Positions 28,541 to 38,791 of a stretch of DNA of 64,000 nt are shown here, piece by piece. Both the position numbers and the translations under genes were made by a program. The stretch is taken from positions 186,001 through 250,000 of the forward strand of contig NZ_FNHP01000006.1 of the NCBI RefSeq assembly GCF_900103645.1. The letters run 5' to 3'. This stretch comes from Oryzisolibacter propanilivorax (GTDB lineage: Bacteria; Pseudomonadota; Gammaproteobacteria; Burkholderiales; Burkholderiaceae_C). Position 1 is the stretch's first letter, and every line of letters begins with the position of its first letter. Under the pieces are notes generated by a model. It made no database searches. It was given only the letters and a program-made list of their open reading frames with translations, and had not been told where the DNA came from.

Positions 28541-29757
28541 GCCGCAGCACGCGCCAGCGCGTCGCGCTGGGCCTGGCGGCCGGGCTGGCGCTGGGCGCGC
28601 TGGCCGGCTGGTTCAGCCTGGACCGCGAGACGCGCGGCCTGCTGCGCACGCTGCCCACCAACCGCGACATCCTGTTCTGGAGCCAGGACCAGCGCGACGC
28701 GGCCTTCCGCGCCATGGACCGGCTGCCCATCCTGGCCAGGTCGCGCACCATGCAGGCCGGTGGCGCGCCGCGGGCCCTGCCGCCAGGCCCGCCGCTGGCC
28801 CTCGATGTGGATGTGGACGCCTACCTGCAGGACCAGCGCGCGGCGGCGCTGCTGATCGTGCACGACGGCCGGCTGCGGCTGGAGCGCTACGGCCTGGGCT
28901 TCGGGCCCGAGGGGCGCTGGACCAGCTTCTCGGTGGCCAAGTCGTTCACCTCGACGCTGGTGGGCGCGGCGCTGCGCGACGGCTTCATCCACAGCCTGGA
29001 CGACCGCGTCAGCCGCTACATCCCGGCGCTGGCTGGCTCGGCCTACGACGACGTCAGCGTGCGCCAGCTGCTGACCATGACCTCGGGCGTGGCCTGGAAC
29101 GAGGACTATGCCGACCCCGACTCGGACGTGGCGCGCTTCAACAACCACCAGCCCGAACCCGGCGTGGACGCGCTGGTCAGCTACCTGCGCCGCCTGCCGC
29201 GCGCCGCCCCCGCCGGCGAGCGCTGGAATTACAGCACCGGCGAGACCAACCTGGTCGGCATCCTGGTCAGCCAGGCCACGGGCAAGACGCTGGCGCAGTA
29301 CCTGGAGGAGAAGGTCTGGCGCCCGGCCGGCATGCAGCAGGACGGCACCTGGCTGCTCAGCAAGACCGGCCAGGAGATCGGCGGCTGCTGCATCCAGGCG
29401 GCCGCGCGCGACTACGCCCGCTTCGGCCTGTTCATCCTGGACGGCGGGCGCAGCGGCGGCGTCTCGGTGCTGCCGGACGGCTGGCTGGCCCAGGCCACGC
29501 AGCGCCAGGCCGACATCGGCGAGCCGGGGCGCGGATACGGCTACCAGTGGTGGACCTACGACGACGGCAGCTACGCCGCGCGCGGCATCTTCGGCCAGGG
29601 CATCTTCCTCGACCCGAAGCGCCGGCTGGTCATCGTCTCCAACGCCAACTGGGCCGGCGGCGCGCGCGACCCGGTGGCGCTGCCGGCGCGCGACGCTTTC
29701 TACCGCGCCGTGCAGCAGGCGCTGGACCGCGAGGCGGCGGCGCAGCCCGCGCGCTGA
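28537..29757 (+). CDS. Class C beta-lactamase-fold serine hydrolase
   Basis: 406 residues. An N-terminal signal or anchor (about 10-27) precedes the beta-lactamase/D-alanyl-D-alanine carboxypeptidase-like domain. The catalytic SxxK is SVAK in TSFSVAKSFTSTLVGAAL, the YxN-like motif is YSTGE, and the late motif is FGQG. The usual AmpC KTG is replaced, so this belongs to the esterase-like 6-aminohexanoate-dimer-hydrolase/EstB group rather than being a resistance enzyme. A periplasmic role in cell-wall or ester hydrolysis is likely. It is co-translated with the small secreted protein. Confidence 0.87.
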   Translation: MSRSTRQRVALGLAAGLALGALAGWFSLDRETRGLLRTLPTNRDILFWSQDQRDAAFRAMDRLPILARSRTMQAGGAPRALPPGPPLALDVDVDAYLQDQRAAALLIVHDGRLRLERYGLGFGPEGRWTSFSVAKSFTSTLVGAALRDGFIHSLDDRVSRYIPALAGSAYDDVSVRQLLTMTSGVAWNEDYADPDSDVARFNNHQPEPGVDALVSYLRRLPRAAPAGERWNYSTGETNLVGILVSQATGKTLAQYLEEKVWRPAGMQQDGTWLLSKTGQEIGGCCIQAAARDYARFGLFILDGGRSGGVSVLPDGWLAQATQRQADIGEPGRGYGYQWWTYDDGSYAARGIFGQGIFLDPKRRLVIVSNANWAGGARDPVALPARDAFYRAVQQALDREAAAQPAR

Positions 29758-29817
29758 CACCGCAGCGCGGCGAGCGCCCGCCCGGCAGGCCCGCCCGCGC
29801 CGCCTACAATCCCCGGC

Positions 29818-30189
29818 ATGCGCGCCCTCTCCTTCCTGCCCCCGCTGCTGCTGGCCCTGGCCGGCAGCCCTGTCCTGGCCCAGAATCCGGGCCAAATCGC
29901 CCCCTCGTCCTCTGAAACAAAGGGCGAACAGCTATTGAATCAGGAGCAAGCGCAGGACGGCCGGCGCAACCAGCGCGTGCAGCGCATCGTGATTGAGGAC
30001 GCCGGCAGCCGCGTCGACGAGCTGCGCGTGGGCGGGCAGACGCAGAGCATCACTGTGCAGCCCAAGACCGGCACGCCGCTGCCGGCCTACGAGGTGAACA
30101 CCCAGGACGGCGCGCGCGCCCGGCCCGGCAACCTGGACGCCTCCGACAGCATCAAGGCGCCGCGCGTGTGGAACCTGGGCCGCTTCTGA
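29818..30189 (+). CDS. DUF2782 secreted protein
   Basis: 123 residues with a signal peptide (LPPLLLALAGSPVLAQ). The C-terminal part, IEDAGSRVDELRVGGQTQSI followed by VQPKTGTPLPAYEV, is the DUF2782 signature. In Burkholderiales this gene commonly sits between polA and thrB, as here; no function is known. About residues 22-44 are encoded by a copy of the dispersed repeat family, so part of the mature protein appears to be exapted repeat sequence. Confidence 0.82.
   Translation: MRALSFLPPLLLALAGSPVLAQNPGQIAPSSSETKGEQLLNQEQAQDGRRNQRVQRIVIEDAGSRVDELRVGGQTQSITVQPKTGTPLPAYEVNTQDGARARPGNLDASDSIKAPRVWNLGRF
29885..29950. repeat. Dispersed repeat copy inside the DUF2782 gene
   Basis: The copy carries the core cagctattgaatcaggagc (29929-29947) and a GGGCC...CCC...AAAGGGC arm upstream. 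It is in frame and lies directly after the signal peptide. Confidence 0.6.
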
Positions 30190-30285
30190 AGCGGCGCGCC
30201 GGCTCCTTTTTTCTTCCTTCCCCTCTTCCTTCCGGTACGGCGCGCCTGACGCCGCCCGCCCTCCGACCGTCCCGCACCCGACCCG

Positions 30286-31239
30286 ATGGCCGTCTTCACC
30301 GTAGTCTCCAACAAGGAGGCGCGCGACCTGCTGCGCCGCCTGCAACTGGGCAAGCTGCTCGCGCTCACCGGCATCGAGGGCGGCATCGAGAACACCAACT
30401 ACTTCGTCAGTTGCGAGGGTGGCGAGTTCGTGCTGACGCTGTTCGAGCGCCTGACCGCCGAGCAGCTGCCGTTCTACCTGCACCTGATGCAGCACCTGGC
30501 GCGCGCCGGCATCCCGGTCCCCGACCCGCAGCCCGACCGGCGCGGCGCCATCCTGCACCAGGTGGCCGGCAAGCCGGCGGCGCTGGCCACGCGGCTGCGT
30601 GGCAAGAGCCAACTGGCGCCGCAGGCCGCGCACTGCGCCGCCGTGGGCGCCATGCTGGCGCGCATGCACCTGGCCGGGCGCGACTACGAGCGCCAGCAGC
30701 CCAACCTGCGTGGCTTGGCCTGGTGGAACGAGACCGTGCCGGTGGTGCTGCCGCACCTGAACGCGCAGCAGGCCACGCTGCTGCAGTCCGAGCTGGCCTA
30801 CCAGAACCACGTCGCAGCCGGCAGTGACTACGCCGCGCTGCCGCGCGGGCCGGTGCACGCCGACCTGTTCCGCGACAACGTGATGTTCGACGGCGAGGAG
30901 CTGACCGGGCTGTTCGACTTCTACTTTGCCGGCGTGGACACCTGGCTGTTCGACCTGGCGGTGTGCCTGAACGACTGGTGCATCGACCTGCCCACCGGGC
31001 GGCATGTGGCCGAGCGCGCCGACGCGCTGCTGGCCGCCTACCAGGGCGTACGGGCGCTGACGGCGGCCGAGCGCGCGCTGCTGCCGGCCATGCTGCGCGC
31101 CGGCGCCCTGCGCTTCTGGATCTCGCGGCTGTGGGACTACCACCTGCCGCGCGAGGCCAGCCTGCTGACCCCGCACGATCCAACCCACTTCGAGCGCGTG
31201 CTGCGCGAGCGCGTGGCCCATCCGCCGGCGCAGGCCTGA
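30286..31239 (+). CDS. thrB: Homoserine kinase (ThrB, fructosamine-kinase-like type)
   Basis: 317 residues. It phosphorylates homoserine in threonine synthesis. The protein is the second, APH/choline-kinase-fold class: [20 protein letters not shown] for the ATP loop, the Brenner motif [15 protein letters not shown] with catalytic aspartate, and [18 protein letters not shown] for the second metal aspartate. The ATG at 30286 gives the standard N-terminus ([15 protein letters not shown]). It follows the DUF2782 gene by 96 bp. Confidence 0.95.
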   Translation: MAVFTVVSNKEARDLLRRLQLGKLLALTGIEGGIENTNYFVSCEGGEFVLTLFERLTAEQLPFYLHLMQHLARAGIPVPDPQPDRRGAILHQVAGKPAALATRLRGKSQLAPQAAHCAAVGAMLARMHLAGRDYERQQPNLRGLAWWNETVPVVLPHLNAQQATLLQSELAYQNHVAAGSDYAALPRGPVHADLFRDNVMFDGEELTGLFDFYFAGVDTWLFDLAVCLNDWCIDLPTGRHVAERADALLAAYQGVRALTAAERALLPAMLRAGALRFWISRLWDYHLPREASLLTPHDPTHFERVLRERVAHPPAQA

Positions 31240-31352
31240 TACCGGATGGGCGGTGCCGTGCAAGCCCCGGCCTGCGGAGCGGCACCGGGCACTGGGGTAA
31301 ATTCCCTGCACGCGCCGCCCGGGCGGCCCCTTTTCTTGCCTGTTCTGCCTTC

Positions 31353-32177
31353 ATGAAACTGCACATCGTCCCTGCACGCGCGGGCCTGGAATGGACCCGC
31401 CTGGGGATCCGCGTGTTCTGGCGCCAGCCGCTGGCGCTGGCGGCCCTGTTCTTCCTGTGCATGGCAGCGATGTCGCTGGCCACCGCCCTGCCGCTGGTGG
31501 GCCCGGCGCTGGCGCTGGCGCTGCTGCCCTCGGCCACGCTGGCGATGATGGTCGCCGCCGCCGAGGCGGGGCAAGACCGCATGCCCACCCCGAAGCTGCT
31601 GCTGGTGGCGTTTCGCACCGGTCGCGAGCGGCTGCACGCCATGCTGACGCTGGGCGCGCTGTACGCGGGCGGCTTTCTGCTGATCATGGGCCTGTCGGCG
31701 CTGATTGATGGCGGGCAGTTCGCGCAGGTCTACCTGGGCGGTGCGCCGCTGACGCGTGAAATCGCCGAGTCCGGCGACTTCCAGGCGGCGATGTGGTTAT
31801 CGTTGCTGCTGTATGTGCCGCTGTCGCTGCTGTTCTGGCACGCGCCCGGCCTGGTGCACTGGCACGGCGTGCCGCCGGTCAAGGCGCTGTTCTTCAGCAT
31901 CGTCGCCTGCGTGCGCAATCTGGGCGCGTTCACCGTCTATGGCCTGGCCTGGACCGGCGTGTTTGTCGGCGCCGCCATGGCCGTCAGCCTGGCGGTGGCG
32001 CTGCTGTCTGGCCTGGGTTTGGGCGCGGGCATCGCCGGGGCAATGATGGTGGCCACCGCCATGATGCTGGCGTCGATGTTCTTCACCTCGGTAGTGTTCA
32101 CCTTCCGTGACAGCTTCGAGCCGCCGCCCAGCCGCGCCAGCCGGCAACCGCCGGCCGACGTCATCGACACCGACTGA
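31353..32177 (+). CDS. BPSS1780-family membrane protein
   Basis: 274 residues with about six membrane helices, beginning KLHIVPARAGLEWTRLGIRVFWRQPLA. This start, the PRxGLxWxRxGxxxFxRQPL pattern and the length match the BPSS1780 family widespread in Burkholderiales. Helices are visible at about 29-50, 55-70, 105-125, 150-170, 195-225 and 230-250. The function is unknown. It is convergent with phoX, 6 bp away. Confidence 0.85.
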   Translation: MKLHIVPARAGLEWTRLGIRVFWRQPLALAALFFLCMAAMSLATALPLVGPALALALLPSATLAMMVAAAEAGQDRMPTPKLLLVAFRTGRERLHAMLTLGALYAGGFLLIMGLSALIDGGQFAQVYLGGAPLTREIAESGDFQAAMWLSLLLYVPLSLLFWHAPGLVHWHGVPPVKALFFSIVACVRNLGAFTVYGLAWTGVFVGAAMAVSLAVALLSGLGLGAGIAGAMMVATAMMLASMFFTSVVFTFRDSFEPPPSRASRQPPADVIDTD

Positions 32178-32183
32178 GGGCTT

Positions 32184-34391
32184 TCAGATCCCGATCACGC
32201 CCCCATCGTCGCGCGTGATAACCAGCGTGGCCGAGCGCGGCCGCGCCTGCCCGCCGTCAGGCCAGTGGCTCTGGAAGCGCGCCGGCGCGCCGATGTCGGC
32301 CGCGGCCGTGTCCTCGCCCGGATGCTGCACGTTCACGAACAACGCGCGGCCGTCGCCGGATTCGGCGATGCCGGTGATCTCGCAGCCCCTGGGCCCAACC
32401 AGAAAGCGCGCCAGCTGCGTGCCCTGCTCGCCCGGCCGCGCGCCGACGAAGGTGGCTTGCTGGCGCGTCTGCGCGCCGTCCTGGTTATTGACCGTGCGCG
32501 GCCCGCCGTCACCCACCTGCCCGGGTATGGCAGCCAGCAACATGCAGTTGGTAACGTCGGTGTAAGCGCCATCGTCGGTCTCCAGCCACAGCAGACCGGG
32601 CGTGGCTTGGCTGAACCACAGGCCGTCGGGGCTGGAGAAATCGTTGTCCGCCGTCAGCCCCGACAGGTTCACGTCCGCCGGCGCCGTGGCGCGTGCGCCG
32701 AACAGGTACACGTCCCAGGTGAAGCGGGTCGCTGCCGGGTCGCGCCCGGCGTCGGCGAAGCGCACCACGTGGCCGTTGGGATTGCCCTTCTGGTCCTTGC
32801 CGTTCTTCGGGTCGTTGTACGAGCGCGGGTTGGCGGCGTCGGTGCGCGTGGGAGGGCGGCCAGCGGCATTGTTGTTGGTCAGCGTCAGGTACACGTCGCC
32901 GTTGAGCGGGTTGATCGACGTCCATTCCGGTCGATCCATGCGCGTGGCGCCCAGCGCGTCGGCGGCATGGCGCGCGTTCAGGTACACGTCGGCCTCATCG
33001 GCGAAGGCGTAGCCGGCGTAGCCGCGGATGGCAGGTTGCGCCAGCGTCAGCTGCAGCCACTCGCCGCTGCCATCCTCATGGAAGCGGGCAACGTAGAGTC
33101 GGCCCCGGTCCAGGTACTTGTCGCCGGCGGCCATGCCACGACCCTGGTCGGCCGGGTCCCAGATGGCGTCGGAGACGAACTTGTAAACGTATTCGTTGCG
33201 CGCGTCGTCGCCCATGTACCAGACCAGCGGCCGCCCGGCCTGCACCGGCCCCAGCGCCGCACCCTCATGGCCGAAGCGGCCCAGCGCGGTACGCTTGCGC
33301 GGCGTGCTGGTCGGATCGAACGGGTCGATCTCGACCACCCAGCCGTAGGTGTTGGGGCCCAGGCGGTAGTCATCGGCGGCACCGGCGCCACGCGCCTCGG
33401 CATTCCAGCGGTCATAGCTATCCTGCTCGGCGGCGCTGGCGGCGCCCTGGGTGGTGGCCCACAGCTCGCGCCCCGCGCCGGAGACGCCGTAGCGCTGGTA
33501 GTTGGCGCGGGTGCGCGCATCCAGCCCCTGGGCCGAGGTCAGGCGGAAGTAGCCGGCCCAGTTCTCCTCGCACGTCAGGTAGGTGCCCCAGGGCGTGCTG
33601 CCGTTGGCGCAGTTGTTCAGCGTGCCGCGCACGCGCACGCCCGTAGGGTCATGGCGCGTGGCCACATGGGCGCTGCCGCGCACCGGCCCGCTCAACTCCA
33701 TCGGCGTGAGCGTGTGCACGCGGCGGTTGAAGCGGGAATCCTGGGCATAGCTCCAGCCGCCGTTCTCGGCCCGGGCGGTCTCGACGATGCTCACGCCATG
33801 CAGGTAGAACTCGCGCAGCACCTCGCCCGGCACGGTGCGCGCGCCATCCTCCACCGTTTGGCCTTCGGGGTGCAGGAATACCGGCGTGATGGCCTCGTGG
33901 TTCTGCACCAGCAGGCCGCGCGCCGGCGCCTGGGGGCTCCAGCGCCCCTGGGCGTCCATGCCGAACCAGGTCATGCCGTCGTGGTGGTCGCCGGCGCGGC
34001 GGTCATAGGTGGCAGGGTCGTCGCTGCCGTCGTTGCGGTAGGCGGGCACGTCGGCGGCGATCGGGTCGCCCAGGCGCAGCAGCACGCGGGCGCTGTAGCC
34101 GGCGGGCACGACCACGACGTCGGCCAAGCCCTTGGCCACCGGCGAAAAGCCCAGCTGCAACCGCCGCGAGGGCGGCGGCGCGTCGTCATCGCCACCCCCG
34201 CCGCCGCAGGCCACCAGCGACACGCTGCCCAGCAGAGCGCCGCCGGCGCTGGCGGCGCTGCCGCGCAGCAGGTTGCGTCGGCTGAGCCGGGCCTGCACCA
34301 GCGTGGCGAATGCGGGGTTGCGCGTGGGGTTGTAGCCAATGTCGTCAGGGTCGACACCGGCCGCCGGGACGTGGGTGGTGGGGAAGTTCAT
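32184..34391 (-). CDS. PhoX-family alkaline phosphatase
   Basis: 735 residues from the ATG at 34391 (AAAGG upstream). The N-terminus holds a twin-arginine motif SRRNLLRG and a lipobox-like LVACGG, so it is exported folded and probably lipid-anchored. The body matches PhoX: NHEAITPVFLHPEG, GTYLTCEENWAGYF, WVVEIDPFDP, RFGHEGAALGP and PEWTSINPLNGDVYLTLTNN. PhoX enzymes release phosphate from organic esters and use Ca and Fe cofactors. No pho box is evident in the 120 bp upstream, so its regulation is not clear from sequence. Confidence 0.92.
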   Translation of the reverse strand: MNFPTTHVPAAGVDPDDIGYNPTRNPAFATLVQARLSRRNLLRGSAASAGGALLGSVSLVACGGGGGDDDAPPPSRRLQLGFSPVAKGLADVVVVPAGYSARVLLRLGDPIAADVPAYRNDGSDDPATYDRRAGDHHDGMTWFGMDAQGRWSPQAPARGLLVQNHEAITPVFLHPEGQTVEDGARTVPGEVLREFYLHGVSIVETARAENGGWSYAQDSRFNRRVHTLTPMELSGPVRGSAHVATRHDPTGVRVRGTLNNCANGSTPWGTYLTCEENWAGYFRLTSAQGLDARTRANYQRYGVSGAGRELWATTQGAASAAEQDSYDRWNAEARGAGAADDYRLGPNTYGWVVEIDPFDPTSTPRKRTALGRFGHEGAALGPVQAGRPLVWYMGDDARNEYVYKFVSDAIWDPADQGRGMAAGDKYLDRGRLYVARFHEDGSGEWLQLTLAQPAIRGYAGYAFADEADVYLNARHAADALGATRMDRPEWTSINPLNGDVYLTLTNNNAAGRPPTRTDAANPRSYNDPKNGKDQKGNPNGHVVRFADAGRDPAATRFTWDVYLFGARATAPADVNLSGLTADNDFSSPDGLWFSQATPGLLWLETDDGAYTDVTNCMLLAAIPGQVGDGGPRTVNNQDGAQTRQQATFVGARPGEQGTQLARFLVGPRGCEITGIAESGDGRALFVNVQHPGEDTAAADIGAPARFQSHWPDGGQARPRSATLVITRDDGGVIGI

Positions 34392-34520
34392 CGTGCATGC
34401 CTTTCGTGGGTGGTGCATCCGCTGCACCGGCAGCGGAACAGCCCACGATGCTGCGCACCCGGCATGACAGCCGCGTGACCGCCGCATGACGGTCACATGA
34501 CAGGCGGTGCGCGGCGGGCC

Positions 34521-34751
34521 CTAGCCGCCCGTGAACAGGAAGTACGCCAGCACGCACACCGCCAGCGCCACCACCAGGCGCGCCAGCCACGGCGTGACCA
34601 GCCAAGTGCCCAACACCCATGCCAGCCGCTGCCAGACCGGCGCACCGGCAAGCCCCGAACCCGCCGCGCGCAGCGGATGTCCGCAGCCCGGGCAGGCCTG
34701 CGCCTGTTCGGACACTTCACGCCCGCAAGCCGGGCAATGGATCAGCGCCAC
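34521..34751 (-). CDS. Zinc-ribbon membrane protein
   Basis: 76 residues with a four-cysteine zinc ribbon (CPACGREVSEQAQACPGCG, residues 6-24) and one C-terminal membrane helix (about 52-74). Small proteins of this layout are common; no specific function is known. It is 5 bp downstream of the OmpA-like gene and likely shares its transcript. Confidence 0.8.
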   Translation of the reverse strand: MALIHCPACGREVSEQAQACPGCGHPLRAAGSGLAGAPVWQRLAWVLGTWLVTPWLARLVVALAVCVLAYFLFTGG

Positions 34752-34755
34752 GGCA

Positions 34756-35466
34756 TCAGCCCCCGCGCGCCAGCGGCTCGATCAGGATCTGCACGCGCCG
34801 GTTGCGCTGGCGACCTTCGGGGTCGTCGCTGCCGTCGGGCTGCGCATTCGGCGCCACCGGCTGGCGCTTGCCCTGCCCTTGCGTGCGCGCCTGGCGGCCG
34901 GTGCGCACGCGCAGCGCCTCGGCCACCGCCTGGGCGCGGCGCAGCGACAGGGCGTCGTTGTAGGCGTCGGACCCTTTGCCATCGGTATGGCCGACCACCA
35001 TCAGGGGCGCCTGTGGATAGCCCTCGACCAGCTCGGCGGCCTTGGCCAGCGACGATGCGGCATCGGCGCGCAGGTCGGCGCGGTCGAAGTCGAACAGCAC
35101 GTCGGCCGGCAGGTCGATGGCGACGGCCTGGTCCGGCTGCGGCCGGGCCTGCAGCTCGACCAGCAGCACGCGCGTGCGCTCCAGCCGCGCCGGGGGCACC
35201 TCGGCGGCGCGCAGCAGGGTCTGCGGCCCGGCCACGGAGCGCAGCGCACCCGGCGTCTCGCCCGCCGTCAGGCTGCCGGCCTGGGGCTTGTGCTGCAGCG
35301 TGGTGTCCGGCGCGCTGGCCGGTGCCAGATGGGTGGGTGTCTGCGCCAGCGGCTGGCCGCTGCGCTGCACCGACAGCGCCTGCGCCCACGCCGTGGGCGC
35401 ACCTGCCGATGCAGCCAGCGTGCCGAGCGCCAGTGCGCTGGCGGCGCGGCGGTGCAGGCGCGTCAT
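34756..35466 (-). CDS. OmpA-family peptidoglycan-binding protein
   Basis: 236 residues. A signal peptide runs to about residue 29. The C-terminal OmpA domain has VLFDFDRADLRADAASSLAK, VVGHTDGKGSDAYNDALSLR-RAQAVAEALR and the closing NRRVQILIEP, with the usual peptidoglycan-binding Asp and Arg. An extra Gln/Lys/Arg-rich loop (TGRQARTQGQGKRQ) lies before the last strand. It probably tethers the outer membrane to the wall. Its start overlaps the stop of the upstream lipoprotein (ATGA). Confidence 0.9.
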   Translation of the reverse strand: MTRLHRRAASALALGTLAASAGAPTAWAQALSVQRSGQPLAQTPTHLAPASAPDTTLQHKPQAGSLTAGETPGALRSVAGPQTLLRAAEVPPARLERTRVLLVELQARPQPDQAVAIDLPADVLFDFDRADLRADAASSLAKAAELVEGYPQAPLMVVGHTDGKGSDAYNDALSLRRAQAVAEALRVRTGRQARTQGQGKRQPVAPNAQPDGSDDPEGRQRNRRVQILIEPLARGG

Positions 35467-36107
35467 GACAGCGGCAGCTCCATCACCAGCCCGGGCGCGA
35501 CGATGTTGTCGCCCTCATTGCCGTCGTTGAACACCAGGCGCAGCTTGCGCGCCGTCGGTGCGACGCTGCCCAAAAAAACCAGCTGGCCATCCAGCGTGTC
35601 GCCCTCGCGGATGGTGATATCGCGGTTGTCCGCTGGCCGCTTGATGTGCAACCGCGCGCCGCCCTCGTCCTCCAGGAAGGTATCGGCCAACGCCAGCATG
35701 GTGCTGTTGGTGATGCGGTTGGCGAACGAGATGCTGACGTCCAGCACCGTGGCATCGCCGCCCAGCTCGATGCCCTTGACACGCACCGTCACCCCGGCCG
35801 GCGCCACGCCCTGCACGCCCAGCGGCAGCTTGCGCGGGGCGGCGGCCACAGAAGCGGCGCCCCCCGCAGCAACCGCTGCTGCCGGCGCCGCGACGGGCAT
35901 GGGGGCGGGGGCGGCAGCCGGCATTGCTGGCGCAGTGCTGGCCGCGGCTGACGCAGCGGCAGCGGCAGGGGCGCTGCCTGATGCTGTCTGCGGGTTGCTC
36001 ACCTGCTCCTTGCAGCCTGCCAGGCTCAAGGCGGCGGCTGTGAGCAGCGCCAGCGGAAATGCGGCACCCGGTGCGCGAACGGCGAAACGTGGCATGTGTG
36101 GGGGCAT
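35463..36107 (-). CDS. Ala/Pro-rich lipoprotein, putative
   Basis: 214 residues from the ATG at 36107, which has a strong AGGAGGAAGG ahead. The signal ends in the lipobox LAGC (about residue 31), followed by an Ala/Pro-rich spacer (residues 35-95) and a beta-rich domain with DVSISFANRITNSTMLALAD and DNRDITIREGDTLDGQLVF. I do not recognise the family; it resembles immunoglobulin-like periplasmic domains. It is coupled to the OmpA-like gene, suggesting an envelope role. Confidence 0.8.
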   Translation of the reverse strand: MPPHMPRFAVRAPGAAFPLALLTAAALSLAGCKEQVSNPQTASGSAPAAAAASAAASTAPAMPAAAPAPMPVAAPAAAVAAGGAASVAAAPRKLPLGVQGVAPAGVTVRVKGIELGGDATVLDVSISFANRITNSTMLALADTFLEDEGGARLHIKRPADNRDITIREGDTLDGQLVFLGSVAPTARKLRLVFNDGNEGDNIVAPGLVMELPLS

Positions 36108-36192
36108 CCCCTTCCTCCTGTGCAGGTATGGCCTGGCGTTGCCGCGCTGCCCACAGGCCTGTACGGGAGCCTGCGCCAGCGGCCTGGCCCAA

Positions 36193-36222
36193 CAAAAAAA
36201 GCGCCGCCGAAAACGGCGGCGC
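36193..36222 (-). terminator. uvrD: Rho-independent terminator of uvrD
   Basis: On the minus strand GCGCCGCCG-TTTT-CGGCGGCGC is followed by a run of T. It lies about 105 bp past the uvrD stop. Confidence 0.85.
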
Positions 36223-36327
36223 GGGCATTGTTGGCCAGGCGGGCACAAGCCCGGTAAGCAAACGTCAGCACAGGCGTCTTGACGCGGTCGCGGGCCCGCC
36301 CCAAGCGCGGCGCCATTCAGGCAGGCA

Positions 36328-38763
36328 CTACTCCACCACTGTCAGCTTGGCCACGCCCAGCGCCAGCCACTTGGTGCCGTGGCGCGGAAAGTGGATCTGC
36401 GCCCGTGCGTCGTCGCCCGCGCCCTCGATGGCCAGTACCTTGCCCTCGCCGAACTTGGTGTGGAACACCGTCAGGCCCACGCGCAGGCCATGCCCGGGAG
36501 CTGCCTTGCGCGGCGGCACGGGCGGGTTGGCGAAAGACGCGGATTTCATGTCAAAACCGCGCCCGGCCCTTGCATTGCCCCGGTGTGCAGCTATCGGATC
36601 AGGAGCAAACAGGCCAAAGCCGGCATTGCGCGGCGTGAGCCACTTCAGCGCCTCTTCCGGCAGTTCGTCGAAGAAGCGACTGCGCACGTTGTAGCGCGTC
36701 TGCCCATGCAGCAGGCGCGTCTGCGAGTGGCTGATGTACAGGCGCTTGCGCGCCCGGGTGATGGCGACATACATCAGCCTGCGCTCCTCCTCCAGCCCGG
36801 CGGCGTCGCTCATGGCGTTCTCGTGCGGGAACAAGCCTTCTTCCAGCCCGCCGATGAACACGCAGTCGAACTCCAGCCCCTTGCTGGCATGCACGGTCAT
36901 CAGTTGCACGGCGTCCTGGCCGGCCTGGGCCTGGTTGTCGCCGGCTTCCAGGGCAGCGTGCGTCAGGAAGGCCGCCAGCGGCGACAGCGTCTCGCCGGTG
37001 TCCTGGTCGATCATCTCGCCCGGCGCGGCCAGCGGCAGGTTCGGATCGAGCCCCTGGCTGGCCGGGCTCTGCGTCAGCGGCGCGCCCTGCTCGTCCAGCG
37101 GCAGCGCCACCGCGTCGCGCCCGAAGCCCTCTTGGGTCACGAAGCTCTCGGCGGCGTTGACCAGCTCGTCCAGGTTCTCCAGCCTATCTGCGCCTTCCTT
37201 GTCGTTGCGGTAGTGCTCGACCAGGCCGCTGGCCTGCAGCATCTGGCCGATGATGCCGCGCAGGTTCTGCCCCTGCGTGCCCTCGCGCAGCACGTCGATC
37301 AGCGCGACGAAGGCCGACAGATTCGCGCCGGCGCGTCCGGTCATGGTGCTCACCGCGTCGTGCAGCGAGCAGCCGGCGCCGCGCGCCGCGTCCTGCAGCT
37401 GCTCGAGCGTGCGCGCGCCGATGCCGCGCGGCGGGAAGTTCACCACCCGCAGGAAGCTTGTGTCGTCGTGCGGGTTCTCCAGAAGGCGCAGGTAGGCCAG
37501 CGCGTGCTTGATCTCGGCGCGCTCGAAGAAGCGCAGGCCGCCATAGACGCGGTAGGGCACGCCGGCGTTGAACAGCTGCGACTCGATCACCCGGCTTTGC
37601 GCGTTGCTGCGGTAGAGCACGGCAATCTCGCGCCGGGGCACGTCCTCGCGCACCAGGTGCTTGATCTCCTCGACCATCCACTGCGCCTCGGCCAGGTCGG
37701 TGGGTGATTCCTGCACGCGCACCGGCTCGCCGGGGCCTTGCTGCGTGCGCAGGTTCTTGCCCAGGCGGCCCTGGTTGTGGCTGATGAGGGCGTTGGCGCA
37801 GTCCAGGATGTTGCTGAAGCTGCGGTAGTTCTCCTCCAGCTTGATGGTCCGCTGCACGCCGAACTCGCGCATGAAGTCCTGCATGTTGCCCACGCGCGCG
37901 CCGCGAAAGGCGTAGATGCTCTGGTCGTCGTCGCCCACGGCGATAACGCTGCCGCGCGGCGCCAGGCGCCCGCCCTCCTCCACGTCGCCGGCCAGCTGCT
38001 TGAGCCAGGCGTACTGCAGCCGGTTGGTGTCCTGGAACTCGTCCACCAGGATGTGCGAGAAGCGGCGCTGGTAGTGCGCGCGCACTGCGTCGTTGTCGCG
38101 CAGCAGCTCGTAGCTTCTCAGCATCAGCTCGGCGAAGTCCACCACGCCCTCGCGCTGGCACTGCTGCTCGTACAGCTGGTAGACCTCCACTTTCTTTTGC
38201 GTCTCCGGATCGCGCACCGGCACGTCCTGCGGACGCATGCCTTCTTCCTTGCAGCCGGCGATGAACCAGGTGAGCTGCTTGGGCGGAAAGCGCTCCTCGT
38301 CCACGCCGTGCTGCTTGCACAGGCGCTTGACGGCCGAGAGCTGGTCCTGGGTGTCCAGAATCTGGAAGGTGGACGGCAGGCCGACCAGCTTGTGGTGCGC
38401 GCGCAGCAGGCGGTTGCACAGGCCGTGGAAGGTGCCGATCCACATGCCGCGCACGTTGATCGGCAGCATGGCCGACAGGCGCGCGACCATCTCCTTGGCC
38501 GCCTTGTTGGTGAAGGTGACGGCCAGGATGCCGCCGGGCGAGGCCTGGCCCGTTTGCAGCAGCCAGGCGATGCGGGTGGTGAGCACGCGCGTCTTGCCCG
38601 AGCCGGCACCGGCCAGGATCAAGGCATGCCCGGCGGGCAGCGTAACGGCAGCGAGCTGTTCGGGGTTGAGGTGCTGCAGCAGCGGGGATGGCGGGTCGGC
38701 GGCAGGCGCTGCGCCGGCGCCAAAAGGCGCGGATGCGCCGGCGAACAGGTCTTGGGGGGGCAT
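36328..38763 (-). CDS. uvrD: UvrD/PcrA-type 3'-5' DNA helicase
   Basis: 811 residues from the ATG at 38763, which gives the usual length; frames extending further upstream run over the guaC leader. It holds the Q-motif [34 protein letters not shown] with Walker A, the DEXX-type [11 protein letters not shown], motif [18 protein letters not shown], and motif [16 protein letters not shown]. The C-terminal Tudor-like tail ([17 protein letters not shown]) is present. It unwinds DNA in mismatch and excision repair. A repeat-family copy lies in frame near residue 725. Confidence 0.94.
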   Translation of the reverse strand: MPPQDLFAGASAPFGAGAAPAADPPSPLLQHLNPEQLAAVTLPAGHALILAGAGSGKTRVLTTRIAWLLQTGQASPGGILAVTFTNKAAKEMVARLSAMLPINVRGMWIGTFHGLCNRLLRAHHKLVGLPSTFQILDTQDQLSAVKRLCKQHGVDEERFPPKQLTWFIAGCKEEGMRPQDVPVRDPETQKKVEVYQLYEQQCQREGVVDFAELMLRSYELLRDNDAVRAHYQRRFSHILVDEFQDTNRLQYAWLKQLAGDVEEGGRLAPRGSVIAVGDDDQSIYAFRGARVGNMQDFMREFGVQRTIKLEENYRSFSNILDCANALISHNQGRLGKNLRTQQGPGEPVRVQESPTDLAEAQWMVEEIKHLVREDVPRREIAVLYRSNAQSRVIESQLFNAGVPYRVYGGLRFFERAEIKHALAYLRLLENPHDDTSFLRVVNFPPRGIGARTLEQLQDAARGAGCSLHDAVSTMTGRAGANLSAFVALIDVLREGTQGQNLRGIIGQMLQASGLVEHYRNDKEGADRLENLDELVNAAESFVTQEGFGRDAVALPLDEQGAPLTQSPASQGLDPNLPLAAPGEMIDQDTGETLSPLAAFLTHAALEAGDNQAQAGQDAVQLMTVHASKGLEFDCVFIGGLEEGLFPHENAMSDAAGLEEERRLMYVAITRARKRLYISHSQTRLLHGQTRYNVRSRFFDELPEEALKWLTPRNAGFGLFAPDPIAAHRGNARAGRGFDMKSASFANPPVPPRKAAPGHGLRVGLTVFHTKFGEGKVLAIEGAGDDARAQIHFPRHGTKWLALGVAKLTVVE
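36551..36610. repeat. Dispersed repeat copy inside uvrD
   Basis: The core cagctatcggatcaggagc lies at 36588-36606 with a GGCCCTT arm upstream. It encodes part of the hinge before the Tudor-like tail ([16 protein letters not shown]). Confidence 0.55.
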
Positions 38764-38791
38764 GGGGCCGATTGTAGAAAGGCCCGATCCC

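Noticed and set aside
28537-29757. Clinically relevant AmpC
   Set aside because: Motifs and lack of the AmpC KTG place it with esterase-like class C relatives.
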